Shown here in pieces: positions 34,468 to 48,150 of a stretch of DNA of 64,000 nucleotides. Below the pieces are notes generated by a model. It saw nothing but the letters and a program-made list of their open reading frames with translations. It did no database searches and was not told the origin of the DNA. Position numbers and translations under genes: made by a program. Origin of the DNA: Roseicitreum antarcticum (GTDB taxonomy: Bacteria; Pseudomonadota; Alphaproteobacteria; Rhodobacterales; Rhodobacteraceae); NCBI RefSeq assembly GCF_014681765.1, contig NZ_CP061498.1, positions 2,245,501 to 2,309,500 on the forward strand, in the 5' to 3' direction. How positions within the stretch are numbered: position 1 is the first letter of the stretch; the number at the start of each line of letters is the position of its first letter.

Positions 34468-37400
34468 TCATTCGGCGGCAATCCCTTCCAGACGATCCTC
34501 GATTTCATCGGCGGCGGCTTGCAGCGCCTCCAGGGTGGCAGCGTCGGGCTGCCAGTAATTGCGGTCGCTGGCTTCCAGCAGCCGTCCGGCCATGCGCGCG
34601 CTGGCTTTCGGGTTCAGGTTTGCAAGGCGCTGGCGCATCGCGTCATCCAGCACGAAGGTTTCCGACAGGCGCTGATACACCCAAGGGTCCACCTGCCCCG
34701 TGGTCGCCGACCAGCCGAAGGTGTTGGTCACCTGCGCCTCAATCTGGCGGACCCCTTCGGCGCCGTGTTTCAGCATCCCCTCGAACCATTTGGGGTTGAG
34801 GCTGCGCGACCGGGTTTCCAGTGCCACCTGTTCTTGCAGCGTGCGCACCTTGCCCGCGCCGCGGGTCTGGTCGCCGATATAGATCGCCGCCTCAGCCCCG
34901 CCGCGGGCGCGTTTCACCGCGCGGGCAATGCCGCCCAGCGTGTCGAAGTAATGGTCCACCGTGGTCACGCCCAGTTCGACGGATTCGAGGTTCTGATAGG
35001 CGATATCGACGGTTTTCAGCGTGTCTTGCAGCAATTCACCCTGCGCGCTGGCCTTGCCATCACGTCCATACGCGAAGGATTTGCGGGTCTGGTAGGCATC
35101 GGCCAGTTCATCCTCTTCGCCGAAGGTCGAGCTGTCGACCAGTGCGTTGACGTTGGACCCGTAGGCCCCTTCGGCATTGGAAAACACCCGCAGCGACGCC
35201 TGTTCCATGCTGACGCCGTGCTGTGCTGCATGGGCCAGCGCATGGGCGCGCACGAAATTCTGATCCAGCGGCTCATCGGCCATCGCGGCCTTATAGGCGG
35301 CTTCAGCCAGCATCCGGGTTTGCAGGGGCAGCAAGTCGCGGAAGATGCCCGAAAGCGTCATCACCACATCGATGCGCGGACGCCCCAATTCGGCCAGCGG
35401 GATCAGATCGGCCCCGCCAAGGCGGCCAAAGCTGTCAAAGCGCGGGCGCGCGCCCATCAGCGCCAGGGCCTGCGCGATCGGCCCGCCGTCGGATTTGATA
35501 TTGTCCGACCCCCAGAGCACCAGCGCCACAGTGCGCGGGATCACGGGATGGGTGGACAGCAGCAATGCAGCCTGCTTCGCGCCATCCTGCATGGCAAACG
35601 CGGTGGGCATGCGGAACGGGTCAAAGGCATGGATATTGCGCCCGGTCGGCAGGACATCGGCGGAACGGATCAGGTCACCGCCCGGCACGGGCTTGATGAA
35701 GCGGCCACCAAGCGCGCGCAACAGGGCAGGAATCTCGTGGCTTTCACCCAGCGCCTTTGCCACGCGGTCGCGCACCACCGGATCGGTTTCGGTCATCACC
35801 GCCAGATAGTCCGCGATGGCGTCAGCGCGCATCGGGCGGCCCATGACGTGCAGGCCATCAGGGATCAGCGCGCTTTCGGTTTCCAAAAGCTTCAGCCACA
35901 GGGTGTCAGGGGCGCTGCCGCCCATGTCCACCGCATCGGCCTGCACCGCGATCAGGTCTTCCAGATCAGCGCGTTCAACCGCATCTGGCAGCAGCGCGCG
36001 CCAGCGGGTCAGGCTGTCCTTGAGTTCCAACAAACCCTTGTAGAGGCCAGACGCCGCCAGCGGGGGTGTCAGGTGCGTGACGGTCACAGCGCCAGAACGG
36101 CGCTTTGCCAACGATGCTTCGGACGGGTTGTTCGACGCATAAAGGTACACATTCGGCATGTCGCCGATCAGCCGGTCGGGCCAGTCGGCGGCCCCCATGC
36201 CCGATTGCTTGCCCGGCATGAATTCCAGCGCACCGTGCATGCCGAAATGCAGCACAACGTCAGCGCGGAACTGGTTTTTCAGCCACAGATAGAAAGTGGA
36301 AAACGCATGTGTCGGCGCGAAACCGCGCTCAAACAGCAGGCGCATCGGGTCACCTTCATAGCCAAAGGTGGGCTGGATACCGACGAAAACCTTGCCAAAT
36401 TGCGCGCCCAGGATGAACACACCGCGCCCATCGGATTGCACGCGACCGGGGGCGGCGCCCCAGACGGCCTCGATCTCGGCCAACCACGGCGTGCCACGCA
36501 CGATGTCATCGGCAGGGACGATGGTGGCGACATTGGCGTCCTGACCATAGCGCGCGGCATTGCCTTCCAGCACAGCCGCGCGCAATTCATCCACGGTGGC
36601 AGGCGGCGTCAGGTCATAGCCTGTCGCGGCCATTTCATGCAATGTATTGAACAGGCTTTCAAAAACGCTCAGGTAGGCTGCGGTTCCGACGGCACCCGCG
36701 TTAGGCGGAAAGCCAAACAGCACCACGGCCACATTGCGATCGGCCACTTCCGACTTGCGCAACCGGGCAAGGCGTTCGACGCGGCCAGTCAGCCGGCCGA
36801 TCCGCTCAAAGCACGGGGCCATGGCCTTCGTCGCTGTCTCGCTGGCGCAGCGCTGCGCGCAGCCAAGGCAGGTCTCGCCGCCATGACGGCCCGCAAAGAC
36901 CGTGGGATTGGTCGCACCGTCGATTTCAGGGAGGGCAACCAGCATCGTGGTTTCCACCGGGCCAAGGCCCTGCGGGGACACCGCCCATTGCGACAGCGTC
37001 TGAAATTCCAGCGGATGCGCAGCGACGTAGGGCACATCGAGGCCAGAGAGCACACCGACAGCAGCGTCCGAATCATTATAGGCCGGGCCGCCGACAAGGC
37101 TGAAGCCGGTCAGCGACACCATCGTGTCGATCTTCACCCCCTCATCGGTATGGAAATATGCCGAGATCGCGGGACGGCCATCAAGCCCGCCCGAAAATGC
37201 CGCCATGACGCGCAGACCCCGCGCCTCGAAGCTGCGGATCACTTCGTCATAATGCGCCGTGTCGCCTGACAGGACGTAAGACCGCATCAGGAGGAGGCCG
37301 ACAGTTGCCACCGGCGCGGTGGGCGCGGGCAGATCGGCGGCCCGGGTGGTGATGCCATTGGGAAAGCGCGCGGGGTCCAGATCGGGGTGATACAATCCGA

Positions 37401-38041
37401 CCTCGGGGTATTCGACCGGCGCCGGTGCCTTGACGCCGCGCCATTGGCTTTCGTGGCTGTAGCGCGAGATCAGGAAGCGGACCATCGCCTCGACATTCTC
37501 ATCCGAGCCGCCCAGCCAGTATTGCATGGTCAGGAACCACGCGCGCACGTCTTGCGCCTTGCCGGGTACGAATTTCAGGATCTTGGGCAGGCGGCGCAGC
37601 ATGGCCATCTGTTTCTGGCCCGATTCGCCGGGCTTCTTGTCGCCGCGCAGCTTCTTCATCATGGACATCATGCCGCTTGCGGGCTTGGACATGTCCAGAT
37701 CGCCCATGCGGGTCAGTGTGACGATTTCCCGGTCCGAGATCACGCCGATCATCGCGTCGCAATCGGGGCGGCGGGCGCGCAATGCGGGCAGGATGGCCTG
37801 AACATGTTCTTCCAGGAACAACAGGTTGGCGATGACAATGTCGGCATGCGCCACGGCTGCAATCGCGGCGTCCAGCGCGGCCGGGGTTTCGCCCCATTCC
37901 GCTGCGGCGTGGACGCTCAGCGACAGGCCTGGAAAGTCCAGCGCCAGACGTTCGCTTACCCGTTCCGCTGGACCCGCCGCATGGCTGTCGAGCGTTACGA
38001 TAGCGATGCGGTAGCCTGCACGGGGGCCTGTGATGCCGGTC

Positions 38042-38052
<11 letters not shown>
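34468..38052 (-). CDS. bchH: Magnesium chelatase porphyrin-binding subunit BchH
   Basis: The largest chelatase subunit, 1194 residues. It binds protoporphyrin IX and inserts magnesium with energy from BchI-BchD; it also stimulates BchM. CobN-like landmarks are [17 protein letters not shown], a [12 protein letters not shown] cysteine-rich segment, [18 protein letters not shown] and [17 protein letters not shown]. The start is ATG 38052 (MRDETGI), overlapping the bchB stop by 11 bases. A frame ten codons longer is open but would begin deeper in bchB. Confidence 0.96.
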
Positions 38053-41384
<3,332 letters not shown>

Positions 41385-41438
41385 CGCGACCTCCAGGTTG
41401 AAGTTGTAAGGGCAAGGTTACTATTTGGCCCGGCAAAG

Positions 41439-41456
41439 TGTCAATATAAACTTACA
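41439..41456. promoter_or_regulatory. PpsR/CrtJ operator upstream of bchF
   Basis: TGTCAATATAAACTTACA fits TGT-N12-ACA, 54 bases before the bchF start. With the box at 41578-41595 it frames the divergent bchF/ppaA promoter region. Confidence 0.87.
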
Positions 41457-41577
41457 CATTCCACAAGGATGATTGCACTCCACTATTGGAAGAGGGGGCG
41501 GATTTCGCATGAAATCTAACGAAACCATCACATTACCACCGGTCCACATCGATTCGCCCGGGTTTTACGTGCGGCAC

Positions 41578-41595
41578 TGTCTATTTATATTGACA
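41578..41595. promoter_or_regulatory. PpsR/CrtJ operator upstream of ppaA
   Basis: TGTCTATTTATATTGACA fits TGT-N12-ACA. Its last six bases, TTGACA, could double as the -35 element of the ppaA promoter. It may give feedback of PpsR on its own operon. Confidence 0.82.
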
Positions 41596-41682
41596 TAGAA
41601 AGCGCGTAACGTGACACTGACAGTCACATTTTGTGAAGAAAAACGCGTCGAGTCGGCGTGGGGTATAACGCCAGCTGGAAAG

Positions 41683-42483
41683 ATGGGCGCGATGGACGGA
41701 AATCAAAATCAGACGCAACTCATGGACCGACTGCGTCCGGCAACCCAGAAGACGCCTTCTTATGTCGTCGCCTCGGTCGCCAGCAGGCTTTCAAGAAGAC
41801 CCCGCGCCGCCTGCGAACGCACCACGACGCGCCTGCTGGATGCCGCACTGGCGTCAGATGATGCCGTGGCGAAGGCCCTGCGCGACATGTACCGCGAGGG
41901 CATATCCGACGAACAGGTTGTCGATCTCTATGTCCCCGCCGCCGCAATGCTGATGGGCCGCGAATGGTGCGACAACAAATGCAGCTTCGTCGCGGTGACC
42001 ATCGCCTCGATCCGGCTCACCGGGCTGGTCCGCCAGTTGAACGCGAAATGGTATTCGGACGCACAGCATAGTGAGGACACGCCCTGCATCCTGCTCGCCC
42101 TGCCCGAGGCCGCCCAGCACGCACTGGGAATCCTTGTCGTCACGTCAAAGCTGCGGCGGTTGGGCGCTTCGGTCCGGGTAATGACCGGCGTGTCAGATGA
42201 TGAAATTTCGGCACATGTTCGCGACAACCCCTATGATCTTATTGCCATTTCAATCGGTCATGAAGATGGGCTTGAAACTGCCCGGGATTTAGTAAAAAGA
42301 CTGAAGCAAGTTGTGGGTACATCAACGCCTGTGGGTGTCGGTGGTCCTGCGGTCGCCAATTCCGAGGCACTGCGCGCGTTTACCTACGCAGATTTTTACA
42401 TCGCTTCCCCCGAGGAGCTGCTGACCCTGTGCGTGACCAAGATGGCATCCAAAGCTCCGGTCACTTCAAGCAGGTCAGCCTAG
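41683..42483 (+). CDS. ppaA: PpaA/AerR, B12-binding antirepressor
   Basis: A cobalamin-binding-domain protein that counters PpsR/CrtJ; in Rhodobacter capsulatus AerR binds B12 and alters CrtJ DNA binding. An N-terminal four-helix part (VVDLYVPAAAMLMGREWCDN) precedes a Rossmann-like domain (HALGILVVTSKLRRLGA, ISIGHEDGLETARDLVKRL). The start is uncertain. The frame opens at GTG 41611, but a promoter overlapping the PpsR box would begin transcription after that, so ATG 41683 (or 41692, with GGAAAG upstream) is preferred. Long and short forms are known for AerR. Its end overlaps the upstream part of the ppsR frame. Confidence 0.88.
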   Translation: MGAMDGNQNQTQLMDRLRPATQKTPSYVVASVASRLSRRPRAACERTTTRLLDAALASDDAVAKALRDMYREGISDEQVVDLYVPAAAMLMGREWCDNKCSFVAVTIASIRLTGLVRQLNAKWYSDAQHSEDTPCILLALPEAAQHALGILVVTSKLRRLGASVRVMTGVSDDEISAHVRDNPYDLIAISIGHEDGLETARDLVKRLKQVVGTSTPVGVGGPAVANSEALRAFTYADFYIASPEELLTLCVTKMASKAPVTSSRSA

Positions 42484-42518
42484 ACAATCATTCAGAGGCG
42501 GCTGCGGCCGGGCGTTAT

Positions 42519-43946
42519 GTGACGGCACGAGGCACAAAATACTGGAGCAATGGCACCGTCCCGCTCGTCGCGCCGGAGCTTCTGGGCGATGTAATCGCGT
42601 CTGCGGCGGACATGGCAATTGTCATCACGCAAGAAGGTCGGATCTTGTCGATCCTGATCAATGAGTCCCACCCTGAATTCCAGCGCTGCAAGAAATGGGA
42701 AGGTGGCGATCTGCACGATTACATCGCCGCAGACAGCCGCCCCAAGTTTGCGCGCGGCCTGTCCGAGGCCATCGCAGGCAAGTCCCCCCCGCGCGGGATC
42801 GAGATAAACCATGTGGACGGGTCCAAATTCGACTTTCCAGTGCGCTATACCATCCATTCGGTCGGACCTGACGGCACCTTGCTGATGCTGGGACGCGACC
42901 TGCGCGCCGTGGCCGAATTGCAGCAGCAGCTGGTCTCGGTACATCTGGAACTCGAACGCGATTATGAGCGGCATCGCCAGTATGACGCGCGCTACCGCGT
43001 CTTGATGGACAGCAGCACGGAACCCATGATCTTTGTCGATCTGGCCACCGGCAACATCATCGACGCCAACCGCAGCGCTGCCGAGGCGTTGGAGGCTGAT
43101 CGCGACAGCCTGATCGGCAAGGCCCTGACGCAGGAATTTGAAAGCCGCAGCGGCGACAATATCCTCGATGAGGTCAACGCCATATCGCGTTCCGAAGTGC
43201 GGCGCGTGATCGAGATGTCGTCGCGGCGCACGCAGAAACACCTGTTCGTCGCGACCACGTTCTTCCGCGCCTCGGGTGAGCGGTTGATGCTGTGCCACCT
43301 GCAATCCAGCGACAAGGATGCGCGCCAGCAGCACACCCTGGCCGAAAGCCTTCAGTCGATGTTTGACGCGGGCCCCGAGGCGATTGTCTTCACCGACCCC
43401 AAGGGTTTCATCCAATCCGCAAACCCCAGCTTCCTGAAGATGAGTGAAGCCGCCAGCATGAGCGCGATCAAACAGCGCTCGCTTGCCGATTTTCTGGCAC
43501 GCGGATCAGTTGATCTGAAGGTGTTGGTGGATAACGCGGTCCGTGTCGGCCAGATACGCATGTTTGCCACCCAGATGCAGAGCGAATTCGGGGGGCAGGT
43601 GCCGGTGGAAATGTCGGTGACCTATCTGCGCGACCACGCACACCCCGCGCTGGTCTTCATGATCCGCGATACCAGCCGCACCAGTTCCATGCGCACCACC
43701 CGCCAGCCCGGCGCCGCAGGCCCGGCAGATAACGTCGATTCGGTGATGGAGCTGGTCGGTTCGGCAACGCTGAAAGACATCGTGGCCGAGACCACCGATG
43801 TTGTCGAACGCATGTGCATCGAAACCGCGATCGAGCTGACGCGCAACAACCGCGTCGCCGCTGCCGAGATGTTGGGCCTCAGCCGTCAGAGCCTGTATGT
43901 GAAGTTGCGCAAATACGGCATGGTAGACAAGCCTGATGCGATGTAA
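42519..43946 (+). CDS. ppsR: PpsR/CrtJ, redox-sensing transcriptional repressor
   Basis: A repressor of photosynthesis genes that binds TGT-N12-ACA. It has three PAS domains (N-terminal ELLGDVIASAADMAIVI; second from about YRVLMDSSTEPMIFVD; third from about SMFDAGPEAIVFTD), a Gln-rich linker (AELQQQLVSVHLELERD) and a C-terminal Fis-type helix-turn-helix (NNRVAAAEMLGLSRQSLYVKL). Two cysteines match the redox pair of the family, in LMLCHLQ and in ERMCIETAIEL. The start is uncertain: GTG 42519 gives 475 residues, close to the usual 465-470; an earlier GTG at 42429 would overlap ppaA. Confidence 0.93.
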   Translation: MTARGTKYWSNGTVPLVAPELLGDVIASAADMAIVITQEGRILSILINESHPEFQRCKKWEGGDLHDYIAADSRPKFARGLSEAIAGKSPPRGIEINHVDGSKFDFPVRYTIHSVGPDGTLLMLGRDLRAVAELQQQLVSVHLELERDYERHRQYDARYRVLMDSSTEPMIFVDLATGNIIDANRSAAEALEADRDSLIGKALTQEFESRSGDNILDEVNAISRSEVRRVIEMSSRRTQKHLFVATTFFRASGERLMLCHLQSSDKDARQQHTLAESLQSMFDAGPEAIVFTDPKGFIQSANPSFLKMSEAASMSAIKQRSLADFLARGSVDLKVLVDNAVRVGQIRMFATQMQSEFGGQVPVEMSVTYLRDHAHPALVFMIRDTSRTSSMRTTRQPGAAGPADNVDSVMELVGSATLKDIVAETTDVVERMCIETAIELTRNNRVAAAEMLGLSRQSLYVKLRKYGMVDKPDAM

Positions 43947-43989
43947 TCGTCGCGTGGGCACAGCCCTCCTGACGTATTTTTAGGTCGCT

Positions 43990-44547
43990 TCAGCCTGTTG
44001 TCAACGTTGCGCCGAAAATAAGATCACGGTGCTGCGTCAGGTAGATCCGCAGCCAGGGCGTGAAGCGCTGTGGCTCGGCAGCGATCTCTGCTTTCAGCGC
44101 GTCGATCTCGACCCACCGGGTCGCCATGACTTCAGCGGGATCGGGGCTGATGCGAAGGTTCTTGCGGCTGGCGTCGGCCACGAAAATATCGACCAGTTCG
44201 TGCTCGATCAGACCGCCACCCACATCGGCGCGATATTCCACCTGTTTGCGGTAGTGCAACGCCCCCACCGTGACGCCCAGTTCCTGTTCCAGGCGGCGGC
44301 GTGCACAATCGGCAGGATCCTCGGCGATATGGGGATGGGTGCAGCAGGTATTGGCCCAAAGGCCGGGCGTGTGGTACTTGCCCATGGCGCGCTGCTGCAA
44401 GAGCACCTTTGCGCCATCCATCACGAACACTGACACGGCCTTGTGGCGCAGGCCGCGCTGATGCACCTCCAGCTTGTCGATGGCACACAGGTCTGACCCG
44501 ATCCATGCGGGGATAAGATCATCGTGCATCGGGCCGTCCGTGGTCAT
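43990..44547 (-). CDS. idi: Isopentenyl-diphosphate delta-isomerase, type 1
   Basis: A 185-residue Nudix-fold enzyme interconverting isopentenyl and dimethylallyl diphosphate, feeding carotenoid and phytol synthesis. The catalytic Cys lies in GLWANTCCTHPHI and the Nudix-like ARRRLEQELGV follows; the catalytic Glu is expected in VEYRADVGGGLIEHELVD. Start ATG 44547 overlaps the bchP stop (ATGA). It ends the bchG-pucC-bchP-idi series and converges with ppsR, 43 bases away. Confidence 0.93.
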   Translation of the reverse strand: MTTDGPMHDDLIPAWIGSDLCAIDKLEVHQRGLRHKAVSVFVMDGAKVLLQQRAMGKYHTPGLWANTCCTHPHIAEDPADCARRRLEQELGVTVGALHYRKQVEYRADVGGGLIEHELVDIFVADASRKNLRISPDPAEVMATRWVEIDALKAEIAAEPQRFTPWLRIYLTQHRDLIFGATLTTG

Positions 44548-45725
44548 TTGGAAATCGCCGGGATCAGCCCGGTCAGATGCGCGATGTTCTTGAAGCCGAT
44601 CTTCAGGTGCGCCAGCGGCCGCGCCTTGACCAGGGATTTGTTCATGTAAGCCTCGAACGTCAGTTTCTGCACATCCACATCGCGGCACAGCGACACGAAG
44701 CGTTCGCGCCGTTCATCGGATCTGTAATAGGCATTCTGCATCAACCGCAGCACTTTGAAAACCTGCTTGTGCTCGCGCATGAACAGCGACCGCGCCAGCT
44801 TCAGGTCCTTCACGCGCCCGGTTTTCAGGCAGGCCATCGCAGCGGTGGCAGCGACGCGCCCGCCTGCCATGGCGTAATAGATCCCCTCACCGGAACTTGG
44901 CGCGACCACGCCAGCCGCGTCACCTGCCAGCACCACGTCGCTGCCATTGTCCCAGCGGTCCAACGGATGCAGCGGGATGGGCGCGCCTTCGCGCCGGATC
45001 GTCTCGCAGTCGGTCAATCCGCTGGAGGCGCGCAGCGCAGCCGTGGCCTGCTTCAGATCCACGCCTGCAACCTCGGTCCCCATGCCGACGCTGGCAGATG
45101 CGCCATGCGGGAACACCCAGCCGTAAAAATCCGGGCTGACCTTGCCATCATAGATCACGTCGCAGCGGGTCGGGTCGTAGGCGCCGGTCGCCTCGGGCGC
45201 CTTGATGATCTCATGATAGGCAATGACGTAAGGGATCTTGTCGCCGCCAGGCACCTCGGCCTTCGCCACGTTGGACCGCGCGCCATCCGCGCCGATAATC
45301 AGCTTCGTGGACAGTCTGCGTTCTGTGCCTGTGGCCTTTTCACGGTAGATCACATGGGTGCCTGCGGCGTCACGCTCGATCCGCAGCCAGGTGCCGGTGA
45401 TCCGTTCCGCCCCGGCACCTGCGGCACGCACGCGCAGGTATTCGTCAAAATGTTCGCGGTCCACCATGCCGACGAAACCGCCCTCAATGGGGATATCCAC
45501 CTGCTGACCGCTGGGCGAGATCATGCGCGCCGTGTTGATCTTGGCCACGATCATGTGGTCAGGGATCGCGAAATCCTTGATCAGGCGCGGCGGGATTGCG
45601 CCGCCGCAGGGTTTGATCCGACCCGCACGGTCCAGCATGGCAACCTTTGCGCCTGACCGCGCCAGATCCTCTGCCGCCGTCGCGCCGGACGGGCCACCGC
45701 CAACTACCACTACATCATACATCAT
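44544..45725 (-). CDS. bchP: Geranylgeranyl reductase BchP
   Basis: A 393-residue flavoprotein that reduces the geranylgeranyl tail of bacteriochlorophyll to phytyl. The N-terminal FAD motif is VVVVGGGPSGATAAEDLARSG, followed by PCGGAIPPRL; the second FAD motif is DVVLAGDAAGVVAPSSGEG. It starts at ATG 45725 (or one codon later) and lies 5 bases after the PucC-like gene. Confidence 0.95.
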   Translation of the reverse strand: MMYDVVVVGGGPSGATAAEDLARSGAKVAMLDRAGRIKPCGGAIPPRLIKDFAIPDHMIVAKINTARMISPSGQQVDIPIEGGFVGMVDREHFDEYLRVRAAGAGAERITGTWLRIERDAAGTHVIYREKATGTERRLSTKLIIGADGARSNVAKAEVPGGDKIPYVIAYHEIIKAPEATGAYDPTRCDVIYDGKVSPDFYGWVFPHGASASVGMGTEVAGVDLKQATAALRASSGLTDCETIRREGAPIPLHPLDRWDNGSDVVLAGDAAGVVAPSSGEGIYYAMAGGRVAATAAMACLKTGRVKDLKLARSLFMREHKQVFKVLRLMQNAYYRSDERRERFVSLCRDVDVQKLTFEAYMNKSLVKARPLAHLKIGFKNIAHLTGLIPAISK

Positions 45726-45730
45726 TTCAC

Positions 45731-47029
45731 TTACTCCCCCGGAACCAATGCGGCCCCTGCGGGCGCGGTTGTCTTTTGCATGATCCTTGCCGCCATTGTC
45801 GCGGCAGCAAGGAAGATCAGCGCCTCGATCACGAAGACCGTGCCGAAGGCGGTGGCATCATTGCCCATCAGATGCCGCATCGCATCGGCCAGACCGGCGC
45901 CCAGCAAGCCACCAAAGCCTGCCGCCATGGCCTGCGCCGCGCCCCACAGGCCCATGCGCGTGCCTTCACGCTGCGCACGCCCGTCGCCCGCCAGCGCCAT
46001 CATCGAGCCGATGGCGGCGACAGCAAACATGCCGTTAAAGAAACCAAGACCCATGATCAGCGGCGTGACAAGGCCCACCGCGCCCGTCGTGCCCGCGACC
46101 GAAATCGCGCCCAATACGGCGGCCGAGCCGATGCAGCCCGTCACGACCCATCCGCGCAGCGATCCGATGCGCAGGCCAGTGGCAGCAATCCCCACCGTCA
46201 GCATGCCCAGAAACACCCCGCCATTCTGCGCGCCCGAAAGGCTGGTGGTCTGCCCCGGCGTCATGCCGAAGACGAGGCCCGCAAACGGCTCCATGATCAG
46301 TTCCTGCATGAAATACGCCGTCATCGACAGGAACACGAAGATGGTGAAGACGCGCGCCTTCGGCTCAGACCAGATCTCGGCCATGCCAGCGTGGAAATTC
46401 ATGCGTTCGGCCGCCGGCGCCGCGACAATGCGCGCGCCGCGCTCGATCCCCCAGATCGCCAGACAGGTCAGCACGAAGGCCCCGCCGGTCACCGTCGCCA
46501 CGATCTGGATCATGCGCGCATGGCTATAGGGGTCCAGCACGCTGCCGACCACCGTGGCGGTGACCGCAATGCCGAAGATCATCATCAGCCAGGTGATCGT
46601 CGCAGCTGCCGGGCGGCGGCGGGGCGCGGTTGCGGTTGCCATCAACGCCAGAAGCGAAGTGCCCGATGCGCCCACGCCCAGGCCGATCATGCCATAGGCC
46701 AGCACCGACAGCGCCATACCCGCCCAGAACACGCCGTCCAGCACCACGACAGCCAGCGCCGCCAGCAGCGCGCCCAGCGCCAGAAACCCCATGCCGCCGA
46801 TGATCCAGCGCGTACGGTTGCCGCCATTGTCTGACCGAAAGCCCCAGTTCGGGCGGGTGATCTGCACACCGTAATGCAACGCGACCAGCGCACCCGGCAG
46901 CACTGCCGCCAGCCCCAGTTCGACCACCATCAACCGGTTGAGGGTCGAGGTCATCAGCACCACGATCGCGCCAAGGCACAATTGTACCAGCCCCAACCGC
47001 ATGATGGAGATCCATGACAGATGCCTCAT
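45731..47029 (-). CDS. PucC/LhaA-family membrane protein between bchG and bchP (Orf428)
   Basis: A 432-residue, 12-helix protein related to LhaA and PucC. Shared stretches include LMTSTLNRLMVVELGLAAVLPG, FRSDNGGNRTRWIIGG and MQELIMEPFAGLVFGMTP. In Rhodobacter this slot is called orf428 or bch2; it is thought to deliver bacteriochlorophyll or help antenna assembly, without a proven substrate. Start ATG 47029 overlaps the bchG stop (ATGA). The window thus has two PucC-family members, this one and lhaA. Confidence 0.9.
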   Translation of the reverse strand: MRHLSWISIMRLGLVQLCLGAIVVLMTSTLNRLMVVELGLAAVLPGALVALHYGVQITRPNWGFRSDNGGNRTRWIIGGMGFLALGALLAALAVVVLDGVFWAGMALSVLAYGMIGLGVGASGTSLLALMATATAPRRRPAAATITWLMMIFGIAVTATVVGSVLDPYSHARMIQIVATVTGGAFVLTCLAIWGIERGARIVAAPAAERMNFHAGMAEIWSEPKARVFTIFVFLSMTAYFMQELIMEPFAGLVFGMTPGQTTSLSGAQNGGVFLGMLTVGIAATGLRIGSLRGWVVTGCIGSAAVLGAISVAGTTGAVGLVTPLIMGLGFFNGMFAVAAIGSMMALAGDGRAQREGTRMGLWGAAQAMAAGFGGLLGAGLADAMRHLMGNDATAFGTVFVIEALIFLAAATMAARIMQKTTAPAGAALVPGE

Positions 47030-47934
47030 CCCACGACCCCAAGGTTGCGCAGGGCGAAGGCAGCGATCATCATGCCGCTGACATAAAGGGTGATGCCGGT
47101 GCCATTGTACCACGGGGCCTTGGCCTTCGGATCGCGCAGCAGGACCTGCATCGCATATAGCTGCAAGATCAACGCGATCACGATGAAGAACCCGTACCAT
47201 TGCTGGTCCCAGTAGAACAGCAAGACGATCACTGCGAACTGCGGCACGGCCATCACCCAGCAGGCCAGTTTCGCGGCCAACTCAGGCCCCAGCGTGACGG
47301 GAAGCGAGTTCACACCCATCTGGCGGTCGCCTTCCAACGCCTTGAAATCGTTCAATGTCATGATGCCATGCGCGCCAATACCGTACAGCAGTGCGATAAT
47401 CACCACCGGCCAGCCCGGCGCACCGGCGGCCAGCACAGCCGCCCCCGTGAACCACGGCAAGGTCTCATACGACAGGCCGACCAGCCCCGGCCCCCACCAG
47501 CCAGAGCGTTTCATGCGGATGGGTTCGACCGAATAGGCCCATGCAGCCAGCACGGCCACCACCGTCGCGCCAAACCCCCACGGGCCCAGGAACCAGCCCA
47601 CGGCCAGCGACAGCACCGACATCATCAGCGCGACATAAAGGCCCCATCGGCCCGGCACCCGGCCCGACGGAATAGGGCGGTCAGGCTCGTTGATCGCGTC
47701 AACGTGCCGGTCGCACCAATCGTTCGCCGCCTGGCTCATGCCGCAGACGATGGGCCCTGCCAACAGGACGCCCAGGATCACCGGCAACCAGTTGCCCGCA
47801 GGCGACACGCCCACCGACACTGCGCCGCACAGATAGGCCCACATCGGCGGGAACCATGTTATCGGTTTGAGCAGCTGCAACAGGGCTGCAGGCTCGGGTG
47901 TTTGGCGGGGGTGTAATCTGGATGCGACACTCAT
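47026..47934 (-). CDS. bchG: Bacteriochlorophyll a synthase BchG
   Basis: A 302-residue UbiA-type prenyltransferase that attaches the geranylgeranyl tail to bacteriochlorophyllide a in the membrane. The two Asp-rich motifs are visible: NDWCDRHVDAINEPDRPIPSG and LNDFKALEGDRQMG. The start is ATG 47934 (MSVASRLHPRQ); a PpsR box ends only 2 bases upstream and the nearest AAGG is 13 bases away, so the ribosome site is poor or the transcript has a very short leader. A longer frame to 48015 would run through the PpsR box. Confidence 0.93.
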   Translation of the reverse strand: MSVASRLHPRQTPEPAALLQLLKPITWFPPMWAYLCGAVSVGVSPAGNWLPVILGVLLAGPIVCGMSQAANDWCDRHVDAINEPDRPIPSGRVPGRWGLYVALMMSVLSLAVGWFLGPWGFGATVVAVLAAWAYSVEPIRMKRSGWWGPGLVGLSYETLPWFTGAAVLAAGAPGWPVVIIALLYGIGAHGIMTLNDFKALEGDRQMGVNSLPVTLGPELAAKLACWVMAVPQFAVIVLLFYWDQQWYGFFIVIALILQLYAMQVLLRDPKAKAPWYNGTGITLYVSGMMIAAFALRNLGVVG

Positions 47935-47935
47935 G

Positions 47936-47953
47936 TGTAAATTAAACCTTACA
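47936..47953. promoter_or_regulatory. PpsR/CrtJ operator abutting bchG
   Basis: TGTAAATTAAACCTTACA fits TGT-N12-ACA. It ends 2 bases before the bchG ATG, an unusually close position for an operator. Confidence 0.85.
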
Positions 47954-47977
47954 ACTTGGTTTGGCGCAAGTAGATTC

Positions 47978-47995
47978 TGTCGGCTTGACCTGACA
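47978..47995. promoter_or_regulatory. PpsR/CrtJ operator, second box upstream of bchG
   Basis: TGTCGGCTTGACCTGACA fits TGT-N12-ACA, 42 bases (start to start) from the other bchG box. Its interior is GC-richer than that of the other boxes, so it may be weaker. Confidence 0.65.
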
Positions 47996-48150
47996 CATCG
48001 TCGCGGCGCGGCCATAGCGGTCGCGGGCCAGTCACATTGGGATGCGGATGTCGCGAAAAAGCGTCACAGACGGCGCAGCAGATGGGACTCACAGCAGCCA
48101 AAGCGCGGCTGCCGGGTGGCAAAAAAGTGCCAAAGACGGCGCGCAAACCC

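Noticed and set aside
34519-37269. Plus-strand open frame of 916 codons opposite bchH
   Set aside because: It is an antisense shadow of bchH produced by high GC at third positions; its translation is low-complexity and rich in Arg, Gln, His and Gly, and bchH matches its family along its whole length.
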